Positions 35,435 to 46,400 of a stretch of 64,000 nt of DNA are shown here, piece after piece. The stretch comes from Topomyia yanbarensis. Taxonomy: Eukaryota > Arthropoda > Insecta > Diptera > Culicidae. The position numbers were made by a program, and so were the translations under genes. The stretch lies in NCBI RefSeq assembly GCF_030247195.1, contig NC_080672.1, positions 90,406,113 to 90,470,112 of the forward strand, in the 5' to 3' direction. Under the pieces are notes generated by a model. That model saw only the letters and a program-made list of their open reading frames with translations. It made no database searches and was not told where the DNA came from. Position 1 is the stretch's first letter. Each line of letters begins with the position of its first letter.

Positions 35435-37150
35435 TTGCTTGGGCTCTCGGATCGGATACGTGGATCCAAACTATATGTCTTGCTTTCCGTACATGACCGG
35501 AAGGACTGTTAATGTTTTATGCAGTCGCTACCTTGCTGTTGACGTTCGTGATAGAAAAAAAATTCATTTTAACTACGACCGAAATACCACACCACTATTC
35601 CCTGTCGGCTTTTTTTCTGACTGTGTTTTGAAGCTAGCTGAGTGTGAGCCGATGGGTATCTCCGGCGACCGACATCCTTTCAGGCATAGTGGAGGTCGAT
35701 TTGAATATTTCTCCGATGGCAAACATAATTCCAATAAGTCTCATATTCGATACAAATTATATCTAATACAACCGGCCCCCGGATGGTCTACTTCCGGACC
35801 AAAGGTAAGCCATTTAACGTCATCGATAAATCGCGTGATCTAACTAAACAACACCTGACTGTGTACGAAAAAGTATTTTGTCTGCGTACCCGCCCGGGAA
35901 GTAGAGATTGATGGTGTAGTCTCCGAGAAGGGCCTTGATTGCGAAATAGGGGGTGGCTCCTTCCAGATCCCTATGCTTCAGTCAGTGTAAATTCTGGTAT
36001 GCAAGCAATTGTGTTCAATAAAAATCGAGGAGTATTAAAAAACTTATTTCCATCAGCCTCATTTCCGGCGAAAGGGGATTTGGTCTTCCTAAATTTGTTC
36101 TTTTGAACGGGGCTCGTCTAATTGTTCGCCTTTTTGTAACCCGGGGCATGAACTCAAGAACCTATTGTAGAAATAAGGCACGGTGTGGAAAATGCGGAGA
36201 GGATCAAGACATTGGCCTCTGGTCTCGGAAAGTCCACATGGGACATCCAAAACTTCAAGTGTCTCTATATTTCAGTCATATTATTTTTCTAGGTTTACTG
36301 CCGAAGTAGATCTTCCTCAATTTTAGCATTATTCGCCATGGCCGAAAACAATATTGTGGAGCGTTTTGGGGATCAAAACGTGCTATTATTTGAATCGGAT
36401 TAGCCTTTGCTCGGTACCAGGTATTGAAGTTGTCGCTTGTTAAATCCGAATCATAGGCAAAGGTTTATTGATATTCTTTCCGTATACATCGCACCTCAAC
36501 TGGTTCGAGAAGATTTCAACTCCCATGGCATGTTATGGGGTTGTCTTCATGCTGATAACCGATCTATCTTACTGCATGATATTCGCGACAATTTCAGTAT
36601 GACCATCTTGAATACAGTGGAAATGACACGAATGTCTACCAGCGCGGCAAGTGCGTAAGATTTATCGTTGTACTCTACCTCATTAGTGTGCCCATTGTTT
36701 GAATGAGCTACGCGTCCATTATATCCGAAACAATCGAATCAAAATGAGAAATACCTTCGGTGGCAGTGTGCAACGTTTTGACTGGCTTGTTTTTTTACAC
36801 TGAGATTAAAGGTCAGGCGAAACGAATACCTGGCGCGAACAATCGCGGGCGGCTTCCCACTCCGTTGTGGGCAGAGAGTGCTCAGAATTGCATGCGAAAA
36901 GGTCCTATGAGGACTTTTTGATCGTCAGATCGCCCAAATGTTTCCGAATATCCGCGACGTTAGAAACGAAAATAAAAAACTTGATGCAAACTAAAAAACG
37001 CGGTTATTGGCACCGGTTCGTCAACGGATTAACGAGAGAGACAATATTTCGTCTAGCAGCTGGGCTCTACATCGTGTACTCGATTCGACATTTGATCGGA
37101 ATACACGGAACTAAGAATTCTTTATCGGCTCCAACAACATTCCACGTAAA
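35435..37150 (+). pseudogene. Non-LTR retrotransposon relic (I/Jockey group-like): ORF1 and endonuclease pieces
   Basis: Plus-strand pieces appear in retrotransposon order. A gag-like segment ends PAPGWSTSGPKVSHLTSS (near 35,800). A VPAREVEIDGVVSEKGLDCE segment follows (near 35,890-35,950). A CCHC-like CRNKARCGKCGED lies near 36,165. An endonuclease piece reads REDFNSHGMLWGCLHADNRS (near 36,505-36,565), then LLHDIRDNFSMTILNTVEMT. The catalytic GDFN Gly is Glu here. Weak continuation is seen to about 37,150. No reverse transcriptase remains. The gag and endonuclease style resembles I/Loner or Jockey group elements of mosquitoes; the clade is unproven. Confidence 0.65.
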
Positions 37151-37849
37151 TTCACATTCAAATGATAGACGTTTCGCGATGAAATTATAATAATGTATAT
37201 AAACGTAATAATTGTTCTTTAAACACACAAATTTATCTGACACAAAAGATACTCGCGCTAAGCATTTTCCCCACAAAACTTATGGTTTTATATTTACCTA
37301 CGACCATGTCTACATAGTTACAGTTCCAAGTAGACGCTTCGATCGATGGAGCATAGAAAGCACTCCTAATTTTCCCGGAGAGAATATGGGAGCATAGATT
37401 CTTTATATTGAAATCGTTCCGGATTGCCTGATACAAATATTAGTTTGAGTTCATTCGCATTGATCTATTCCGGGTAATAAGAAAAGTGACACTTAGATTA
37501 GAATGGTAATGAGAAAGCGGACACTTAGGCATTAGAAGGTGATATTTGTGAAACATCGCGCAGCTTTAACGAATTTTTCAGTTAGATTTAGAGTTAGAGA
37601 ACGCTCGAAAATTGGCAAATTTTGTGGGATAATGGAAGTTTAGGAATCCCAAAGGCATCAACCAACCTTGGTTAAAATAGATGGATGAACGTCATGACTT
37701 CCTTCGGGTGGCATCTCGGGTCATGTCCAATCATTATACGTTGAATGCGCATCTCCGGCGTATTAGGGTCGTAAAGAGCGTTCTCTGCGCTTGCGGTGAT
37801 GGTCATCGCAACATTAAACATGTTGTCTGGCCGTGCGCCTAGTGTTCTA

Positions 37850-38110
37850 CACACCTCAAAAATAAATTTTACCGTTGAGGTATTTCGAAACTTACCACAA
37901 TCTAACAAACCGTAATTGACAAAATATAACCGTATTCTGATTAATTTTACATGAAATATGTACTTTCCAAGCGCAGTGCCATAAAATTACACATTTTAAA
38001 CAAACTGTTAAATGTTAAATTAAAATCAAATGTAAAACTATTTCATTTTGATGCTCATATAGTTAAGCATGGTCAAGAGACGTAAATTTACACGATTTTT
38101 TCTAGTTGTG
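37850..38110. mobile_element. TA-inserting MITE, copy 2 (261 bp)
   Basis: It starts CACACCTCAAAAATAAATTT and ends TTTTTTCTAGTTGTG between TA dinucleotides (37,848-37,849 and 38,111-38,112). The interior shares CAATCTAACAAACCGTAATT, AATTTTACATGAAATATG and TCAAGAGACGTAAATTTACA with the copies at 29,666 and 59,969. It is the shortest of the three, with internal deletions. Confidence 0.8.
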
Positions 38111-38338
38111 TAGTGCCAGATCTTTAATTGTAAAGCAAAGAAATTTGCATCAAAATAAAAATATGCAATTGTTTTACATCGAGGATTTCCAACGCAAGAA
38201 TTTTGCGCGAAAAAAAAACACATACGTGGTTAATCTCAGGTTTTGATTTGTTCCAAACTTTCGAGTGGGTAATTCCCCCCTCGGTAATTTTCGAGTGGGT
38301 AGTACTACCCATACTACCCACGCTTTCCGCCGGCCCTG

Positions 38339-39010
38339 CGGGAGAGCAAGCAACGCCGAAAGTTTCCACATTCATTATATACACGTCTGGTAGAGCCAAA
38401 GGATTTGACCGAAATAAAAACCACTGTGCGTGTTTATCTGCCTCCCTGATTTGAATTAGGTGATACATTTCACGTATATCCAGCCCAAACGCTACTGATC
38501 GTCCTCGAAATTGTTGAATTTTGGCCGGAAATGATGTTAGCAGATCAGGTCTAGGGAAAAGCATTGCATTTAGTGAAGTATCTTTCACTTGAGCCGCCGC
38601 ATCCCAAACGATGCGCACTTTACCAGGCTTTTTCGGGTGAAGAACCATACTCAGGGGCATCTGCCAGATCCTTTTCGAGTCTGCCAACAATAAGTCTTCT
38701 GTCGTAGCCTTGTGGACATTTGCCTGATAATCTTCTATATGTTGTCTAAAAATTCTGTCGAGTAAAGGATCCTTCTTGAAGCGCCGCTCGAGGCCGCTGA
38801 GTCGGCTCAGCGCCATGTTGTAGCTATCTGATAGTTTGAACTCGTCTTATTTCCAACGAAGGTCTGTCTCGAATTAACTATCGACGCGTACGGTCGTACT
38901 ATGCAGAAGCTCTCTAGCTTTACGATCAGCTTCGGACTCTGGTAACTAGTTCACAGTAATTGCAGCTACTTCTACTGAGACATACTCTCGCATCAAGTCG
39001 TGTAATAGTT
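38339..39010 (-). pseudogene. BEL/Pao reverse transcriptase fingers-palm half
   Basis: The frame at 38,124-38,816 (minus) starts MALSRLSGLERRFKKDPLL. It contains KRIWQMPLSMVLHPKKPGKV, RIVWDAAAQVKDTSLNAML, SVAFGLDIREMYHLIQIREA with the motif A Asp, and AQWFLFRSN, up to FGVACSPA at the hAT boundary. These are the usual fingers and palm blocks of BEL/Pao reverse transcriptase. Residues after that in the open frame come from hAT sequence and are not part of the protein. Upstream to about 39,010 the sequence is degenerate with several stops. Confidence 0.85.
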
Positions 39011-39500
39011 GGTTCGTGTGTCCATAATGACAGTCAACAAACTCCCTTATAGATGTTTTTTTCTCGTGGTCCATAAATCGTCCAACCGAGCTGCGACCTA
39101 ACTGCGATCGGTTCGTTGACCTTTTCTAAGCGAGACTCGATAGGAGCCAACAAGTGAATGTTGTTAAGACCTATGAGAACTTTAGGTTCGTCTCCGACAT
39201 GTTCAGCTGCATACAAATCATTTAAGTGGGGATAGTGACTGACGATCTCTTCGAAGTTAATCTTCTGTTTTGGTAGATACAGTTTCTTCATCTTCGAACT
39301 TCACTCAATTCCATTCGATTTCGTCCATTAGATTCTGATACCTGCAGCGATAAATACACCGATAGCTCCCAGTTCCTCAAAGAGACATTCCTCCACAAGC
39401 GCCATAGATGATCCCTCGTCCAAGTAAGCGAGTGTTTGCCGTGCGTGATTGAGACAATCCTGAAGATCACCGAACGTTTTTCTGTATCGTGAGCATTATG
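39011..39500 (-). pseudogene. BEL/Pao protease and following linker
   Basis: Around 39,400-39,440 the minus strand reads HARQTLAYLDEGSSMALVEE, then CLFEELGAIGVF. LDEGSS is the BEL/Pao form of the aspartic protease active site (family consensus LLDxGSxxT), here with Ala after Met. The frame at 39,034-39,291 (KKLYLPKQKINFEEIVSHYP, then HLNDLYAAEHVGDEPKVLIG and AVRSQLGWTIYGP) is the conserved linker between protease and reverse transcriptase. A frameshift and a stop lie between the two at about 39,300. Confidence 0.82.
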
Positions 39501-39829
39501 CTGCCCTGCGGTAAATTTTGCTTGCTTTCATGCAATCTGTTCTACTGGCTGATCATAATGAATCAACGGATGGTGATGGTAGCGGCAATTTCCTACATTG
39601 CACGTGATTTTAAATTTACACTGTCCTTCATGATCGTTCAGACATCAGATTATACTGGTCCTTCAACCAGAAACGCTCCTTGCTGCTCAGACGACGGAAC
39701 TCATCGCAATTCCTGACACGGTGACCTTCCTTCTTACAAATACGGCAGGACACCGGTGGACGTGGTTTTACGCTGAGGTCGCTACCACTACTGTGAACGT
39801 GCCTTCATTTTGTCGCCCTTGTTCAGAAA

Positions 39830-41150
39830 TTGAGTTCATGAATCGACAATAAGAGTGACTTCACTGACTTCCGAGACGATTTTTGCAGTGAAGTCAGCAA
39901 AGGTGCGAAGTGTTACGCGATCCGAAAAGCATTTGAATTGTACCCATTCTCTTTTTCTAGCAGCCAGAAGTTCATCGACCAATTCCTGGATTAGAACAGG
40001 GTATACGAGGTGGTCCTGAAGGTCTGCTGCTTCCAAATGGTCGCACAATTCTTGAACTGCCATTCCGAAAGGGTTGAATATTTCGAGGCGCTCAGCTTTG
40101 GATGCATCGGTTTTTCAGATCTTTGTTAATAAGGTGTGAATCAGCTGCTCAGGCCTCCCGCAGGGCCCTTGAAACACTCCTGTAGATGCACGAGGTTCTC
40201 CATGTGGCTGAATCCGCATGCCTCCGTAGAGTTGCCAAAGCTACTGTAGAACAGAGGCCATTCCTCAATCTTTCCACAAAACGTTGGCAGCTTTTTCGGT
40301 AGGATCTGCCGGGCTGCTTTATGAGATTTCGTTAGTCCCGGCCCGTGTTCAATAGGCACACTCCTTATACTCGACACAAAAGTGCGTTCTTCCTCGTATC
40401 CTTGGACGAAACTATATGTCGCGCTGCCGTTTTAAAATTCATCTTTGTCAACTAACAATGGGCGCGGAATATTGTAAACATTTCGTGGATTAGCCAACGG
40501 TATAGGATCTCGCTTCGGAATCCACTGTTCCTTCGGTTCCTGTCGCTTAGTAGAATATAACTGTCCTTCAATGGTCGCCCTCAACAATTTTTTTTCTCCA
40601 GGATTCGATTGGGAGAACTTATTGCATCCGACCCAATCTAACACCGTTTGGCAACTGTCTTGGTTGTCATTTGCAAGAAGATCACCACCGACAGCACCTT
40701 CGTCGGCTCCCAATTCCGTTTCCAGCATTTCAAACCGGTCTCGCTGGATTTTCTCTCGCAATATGCGCTGCTGACGTTGAAACCCAATTTCTTCATCTAA
40801 TTGCCTCTGCAATATGTCTCTTTCATGTGCTAGCATTTTTTCTTGCACCTCCTTTACGTGCTGGACCTTCTTCCGTGCTAAATTTTTTTCTATCGCTGTT
40901 TCTTACGGATCTATTTATCTTCCTCCGGCTCCCTTTCCTTGGCAGCGAGCTCTTCTTCCATTCGACGGATTTCCAAATGCAACCGCGAAACAGATCTTTT
41001 GCTAGTAACTGATGCCACTGATTTGTTGTCGTCTTCTAGGATAGGCGGCATCATAAGTTTTCGAGCCTGCAGCAGTCTTATTCAATCCGATGCCCATCGT
41101 TGGGGTTGGATTCGTGTGATCTTGCGCCAGAGTAAGTCGGATGTCGGTGG
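39830..41150 (-). pseudogene. BEL/Pao gag
   Basis: Frames in order on the minus strand are: an N-terminal coiled-coil-like segment (about 41,060-40,850, with SVASVTSKRSVSRLHLEIRR and EEELAAKEREPEE); a Gln/Arg/Glu-rich helix and linker (40,432-40,848); the gag core KKLPTFCGKIEEWPLFYSSF and STEACGFSHMENLVHLQECF (about 40,150-40,310); and MAVQELCDHLEAADLQDHLV (39,836-40,063). The core matches the capsid-like region of BEL/Pao gag. A zinc-knuckle stretch follows weakly near 39,700-39,760. Frames shift at least three times. Confidence 0.82.
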
Positions 41151-41606
41151 AGCTGACGGATACTTATTACCAGTCCTTTTCCCCTTTTTCTCCCTCGACA
41201 GTTGTGACTACCCAGATTAATTTGTTTTACACGATTTATTTATTTTTGTTTCCTAAGGGGAGATTTCTCGGGTAAACATGATTCCATTATAAAAAAATGA
41301 CGGTCCGAATTGCCCCGTAGAGAGGTTCGAATTTTCCTTACATTGTAAAAGAATGAAAAAACGTAGTTTTGCAAATCGTCACCTAGCTCTGCCATGGAGT
41401 GGTACACATATTTTTTTATGGCAAAATGTAGCTGAGGTTTCAAACTATCAACTAGAACCTTTGACTGCTAAATTCTTTCACACCTATCCACCTGAAAGGG
41501 CGTTTTGCTTAGGTAGGTCCGAATAGCCCCAGGTTCCCATGTGTATTTAACATATATACCGCTCAAAGTAAATATTAGGGTGGGGCATTGTTATATGGAA
41601 AAACGC
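41151..41606. other. Spacer; no LTR recognised
   Basis: This is where the 5' LTR and leader of the BEL/Pao copy would be expected. I found no matching sequence on the other side and no tRNA primer site I could defend. TAGGGTGGGGC at 41,577-41,587 resembles the end of a MITE type common in Aedes. Confidence 0.4.
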
Positions 41607-43432
41607 TTTTAATCCACCTAACAGTGTGATGAGACATTTCTTATAACTCTTATCACTCTCTTCGGATATTATATCGTTTGAGAACATTTAGAACTTGATG
41701 CTTCGCGATGTTTTTGATAACACATACTACATGGGATAGTGGCAGGACTCAGAGAATCGATCAAATCAGCATAGGACAACATCAGTGCTAGAAATCTCAA
41801 ACCAAATCAATGGGAAAGCGAAAAAATGGCCAATAAAATAGACATACCAACGAATTATTGTTAATGCTCTGTTAATAAAATATCTATATTGTGGTGGGAA
41901 AACTGAATTTTGCTAAAGGGGTTATATATTGTACTGAAACAAAAAAAAACGAATTTTTTTTTAATCGATTTGAAGTTTATATTTTACTCAAATTTCCAAC
42001 GCGACTGAGAACTAAGAAATCAACGCTTTTTCTTGAAAAGGGCGATACTAGCAGTGATATCATTCAAAGAAAATCAACAGTGAATATTTCCAGACTTGGT
42101 TTTATTTCCTATTTAAGAACTATTGTGTTTTTTACATCCTAGATTGCATGATTCAGTGATCGAAACCCAAAACTTCATAAAGTATTTGAAATTATTAAAT
42201 TAAAATTTGTTTTTGCTATTGAAATTGGCAAAATGATAGTATCGCCCCTTTGGCGATTGTTTACTTTTTCGGTCCCATCTATCAGCATTGAAGTATCGCC
42301 CTTACGTTTTTTTACAATAACTACCGTTTTACACCACCGATTTCGTCCGGGTTTTTTCAATAGCGATCATTGTTACTATTTACAGCTGGTATCAGCTTGA
42401 TAATCCTAAAAAATACGAAAATAACAGTTTCGCCTCTAAACTGCTAGCAAAAAAAGTATCGCCCTGTTTGTATGCATGGAGCGTGGGGGGCGAAACTTTA
42501 AATAAACAAACAAAAATACAGTTTCGCCCGTTGTATTTTTTGCTGTAGTTTAAGAAAGCAATATCGTAGAATCCAAATTTTTAGGTTAATTTGTTGCGTT
42601 TCAAAGCCCTCATTCGCATGTATGAAAAAAAACCTTATGTTTATATTTGTAAGTATCGCCCTTTTCACAAAAAAAAGCGTTGAAATGAAATCGCAGCTTC
42701 TGATATCACGCTATCTCTGAAGTGCATGCGTGCATAGTTCCAAATTTTACTTCGACATCGACTTTTTCTAAAGTATGGCCCAGTAGTATCCTTGATTTGA
42801 ATTATTATCGCTAATCCTAATGTCAAAGAACAAATAAAAACCTCTCGAAAACTAACCGTTTGGGAAAATCATCATCATTACTGAAATTTTCATTTTCACG
42901 AATCTTTTCGATAACCTTCCGTTACTTGCGTTAATGCACTGGGTGCACAGTGCTCTGAAAATCTAGCGAAATCGTCTTAGGGCACCAGCGGGTCTAATTC
43001 AGAGCTATCTGCGCGGCGAGTTAAATCTGTAAAGAATACTAAAAATTAATTTCTATTCCATAATTTTCAGTTCAGCAATTCGAGAGATCGTGCTCACCGC
43101 AAGCCATGAAAAATAGACTACGTTGTGAAGCGATGGTCACTATTTATTAAAAAATCACGGTTAAATAAAAAATTAAACTATTAAAAAAATTTCAAATAGT
43201 TTATAATTTTCACAAACTTATTAGGAAAAATTGTTTAATAAGCTTTCGTAATATTGTGTAGGAAAAAAGCTGAAAATTTCAGTATTTTCTCTATTTGCAA
43301 CAAATAAACCCTTAAGTATACCAATTAATTGGTATACGAATTGGAATAGGTTCGCCAAATTTTGGAAGAAGTCTATAAAATAACCCCTTGAAAGCTACCT
43401 AAAAATTGTTGTAGTTCGATGCAATAAAAACG
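41607..43432 (+). mobile_element. Mosaic repeat: module B, copy 1 (no foldback insert)
   Basis: It starts TTTTAATCCACCTAACAGTG and continues in parallel with 43,435-46,270 and, in reverse, with 57,060-58,614. The segment 42,040-42,665 holds nine GGGCGATA/GGGCGAAA motifs. At 42,943-42,950 the octamer GTGCACAG stands uninterrupted. This is the empty site of the foldback hAT present in the other two copies. The tail after about 43,280 differs from those copies, which continue into module A instead. Confidence 0.78.
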
Positions 43433-43434
43433 TG

Positions 43435-46400
43435 TTTAATCCACCTAACAGTGTGATGAGACATTTCTTATAACTCTTATCACTCTCTTCGGATATTATA
43501 TCGTTTGAGAACATTTAGAACTTGATGCTTCGCGATGTTTTTGATAACACATACTACATGGGATAGTGGCAGGACTCAGAGAATCGCTCAAATCAGCATA
43601 GGATAACATCAGTGCTAGAAATCTCAAACCAAATCGATGGGAAAGCGAAAAAATGGCCCATAAAATAGACATACAAACGAATTATTGCTAATGCTCTGTT
43701 AATAAAATATCTAAATTCCTCAACCAATGCATTGTGGTGGGAAAACTGATTTTTCCTAAAGGGGTTATATATTGTACTGAGCCAAAAAAATCGAAAATTT
43801 TTTTGAATCGATTTAAAGTTTATACTTTACTCAAATTTCCAACGCGACTGAGAACTAAGAAATCAACGCTTTTTCTTGAAAAGGGCGATACTAGCAGTGA
43901 TACCATTCAAAGAAAATCAACAGTGAATATTTCCAGACTTGGTTTTATTTCCTATTTAAGAACTATTGTGTTTTTTGACATCCTAGATTGCATGATTCAG
44001 TGATCGAAACCCAAAACTTCATAAAGTATTTGAAATTATTAAATTAAAATTTGTTTTTGCTATTGAAATTGACAAAATGATAGTATCGCCCCTTTGGCGA
44101 TTGTTTATTTTTTCGGTCCCACCTATCAGCATTGAAGTATCGCCCTTACGGTTTTTTTACAATAAGCACTGTTTTACACCACCTATTTCGTCCGGGTTTT
44201 TTCAATAGCGATCATTGTTACTATTTACAGCTGGTATCAGCTTGATAATCCTAAAAAATACGAAAAAAAACAGTTTCGCCTCTAAACTGCTAGCAAAAAA
44301 AGCATCGCCCTGTTTGTTTGCATGGAGGGTGAAGGGCGAAACTTTAAATAAACAAACAAAAATACAGTTTCGCCCGTTGTATTTTTTGCTGTAGTATAAG
44401 AAAGCAATATCGTAGAATCCAAATTTTTAGGTTAATTTGTTGCGTTTCAAAGCCCTCATTCGCATGTAAGAAAAAAGCCCTATGTTTACATTTGTAAGTA
44501 TCGCCCTTTTCACAAAAAAAGCGTTGAAATGAAATCGCCGCTCCCGATATCACGCTATCTCTGAAGTACATGCGTGCATAGTTTCAAATTTTACTTCGAC
44601 ATCGACTATTTCTAAAGGTAACTTCCCAGTAGTATTCTTGATTTGAATTATTATCGCTAATCCTAATGCCAAAGAACAAATAAAAACCTCACGAAAACGA
44701 ACCGTTTGGGAAAATCATCATCATTACTGGAACTTTCATTTTCACGAAACTTTTCGATAACCTTCCGTCACTTGCGTTAATGCACTGGGTGCACAGTAGG
44801 GTGACAGGAAAAAAATGACCTCTATCGGCCCACCTCTGCGTCGATTCCTAGTCCCACCAGGACTACTTGCACTAAATTTGAAGCAAATCGGACAAGTCTA
44901 ACTACCGGACCAACGGGCCTGAAGTTTGTATGTGAATTTTCAACAATTTACATGGAGAAAACCCACCAGCACGCATTTTCGCCGCTAGGTGGCACTGTAT
45001 GCATCGTATTATCACTGTAAGTGAAAATAATAAGGATAATTGAATTGTCTACAACTTAGTCGAAGACTGCAAGTAAATACGACTTTGTTAAAAGAAGTTA
45101 TTAAACTTTTAACGAAGTGATGTCTGAGTCAGTTTTGCATGGGGCCTAACAGTGCATGGTTGTGTATCAGTACTCGATTCACACGAACTAAACATTTTTG
45201 TGAAATAATCGTTAGGTTTAGCTCAATGGTATGTTCAGAAGAATTATAGTAAATAATACGAGTCATGCTTTGATTAGAAAACTTTAGTCCACCTGTTACC
45301 GCATAGAGGGCGCCAACACTAACTTTTCAACGGAGAGAGATAGAAATTTGGTGTCTTCTACAAAGTTATAGAACAGGCATTTTTCAGTATTTCTTCTGAA
45401 CATCTTGATACTCTATCTCTCTTCTATAAAAAGTTAGTAGTGGCGCCCTCTATGCGGTCACAGGTGGATCTAAAATTTTCTAACCAAAGCATAACTCGTA
45501 TTATTTACTATAGTTCTTGTAAACATACTATTCGGCTAAATCTAATCATTATTTCACAAAAATATATAGTTCGCGGGACTCGAGTACTGATACACAACCA
45601 TGCACTGCTAGGCCCCATGCAAAACTGACTCAGACATCACTTCGTTAAAAGTTTAATAACTTCTTTTAACATAGCCGGATTTACTAGCAGTCTTCGACAA
45701 AGTTGTAGATAATTAAAATATCTTTCTTATTTTCACTTACAGTGATAATACGATGTATACAGTGCCACCTAGCGGCGAAAATACGAGCTAGTGAGTTTTC
45801 TCCATGTAAATTGTTGAAAAATCCAATATAAATTTCAGGCACGTTGGTCCGGTAGTTAGACTTGTCCGATTTGCTTCAAATTTGGTACAAGTACTTCTGG
45901 TGGGACTAGGAATCGACTCAGGGGTGGGCCGATTGAGTTTTCAAAAATTCATCATTTTTCTGGGCTGTCTAGTGCACAGTGCTCTAAAAATCTAGCGAAA
46001 TCGTCTTAGGGCACCAGCGGGTCTGTAAAGAATACTAAAAATTAATTTCTATTCCATAATTTTCAGTTCAGCAATTCGAGAGATCGTGCTCACCGCAAGC
46101 CATGAAAAATAGACTACGTTGTGAAGCGATGGTCACTATTTATTAAAAAATCACGGTTAAATAAAAAATAAAACTATTAAAAAATTTCAAATAGTTTATA
46201 ATTTTCACAAACTTATTGGGAAAAATTGTTTAATAAGCTTTCGTAATATTGTGAAGGAAAAAAGCTGAAAATCTGAAAATAAATCTGAGGATTATGATTG
46301 ATTACAGAACTCTGGACTTTTCTATTGGAATGTTTTCAGGCAGGAATTTGATATTGATGCAATTAGACAACTGTGAAATCAAGACCAATAGATCAGTTAC

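Larger units (their letters stand above)
34416..38338. mobile_element. hAT element inserted in BEL/Pao reverse transcriptase, 3,923 bp
   Basis: Ends are CAGGGCCGGCGAAA and, in reverse complement, CAGGGCCGGCGGAAA. The flanking 8-bp TSD is CGGGAGAG (34,408-34,415 and 38,339-38,346). Subterminal sequence on both sides repeats CGAGTGGGTAGTA. No hAT transposase was found. The interior carries a minisatellite (34,964-35,106), a decayed non-LTR retrotransposon on the plus strand (about 35,435-37,150) and a TA-MITE (37,850-38,110). The stretch 37,200-37,845 shows nothing I recognise. The similar ends relate it to the hAT at 29,513-31,947, but the interiors are unrelated. Confidence 0.88.
29290..41150 (-). 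mobile_element. BEL/Pao LTR retrotransposon internal region, split by two hAT insertions
   Basis: The minus strand reads gag, protease, reverse transcriptase, RNase H and integrase in the order typical of BEL/Pao. The region is about 11.9 kb because hAT elements of 3.9 kb and 2.4 kb lie in the reverse transcriptase and integrase. Without them about 5.5 kb remains, normal for the family. Stops and frameshifts occur throughout, so it is inactive. I could not find matching LTRs on either side. The 3' side stops at the ATTATGCC minisatellite and CR1/L2-like fragment, and the 5' side fades at about 41,150-41,220. Confidence 0.88.

Noticed and set aside
29290..41600. Long terminal repeats of the BEL/Pao element
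   Set aside because: I compared the DNA at both sides of the internal region and found no matching pair. The 3' side is replaced by a minisatellite and a non-LTR fragment.
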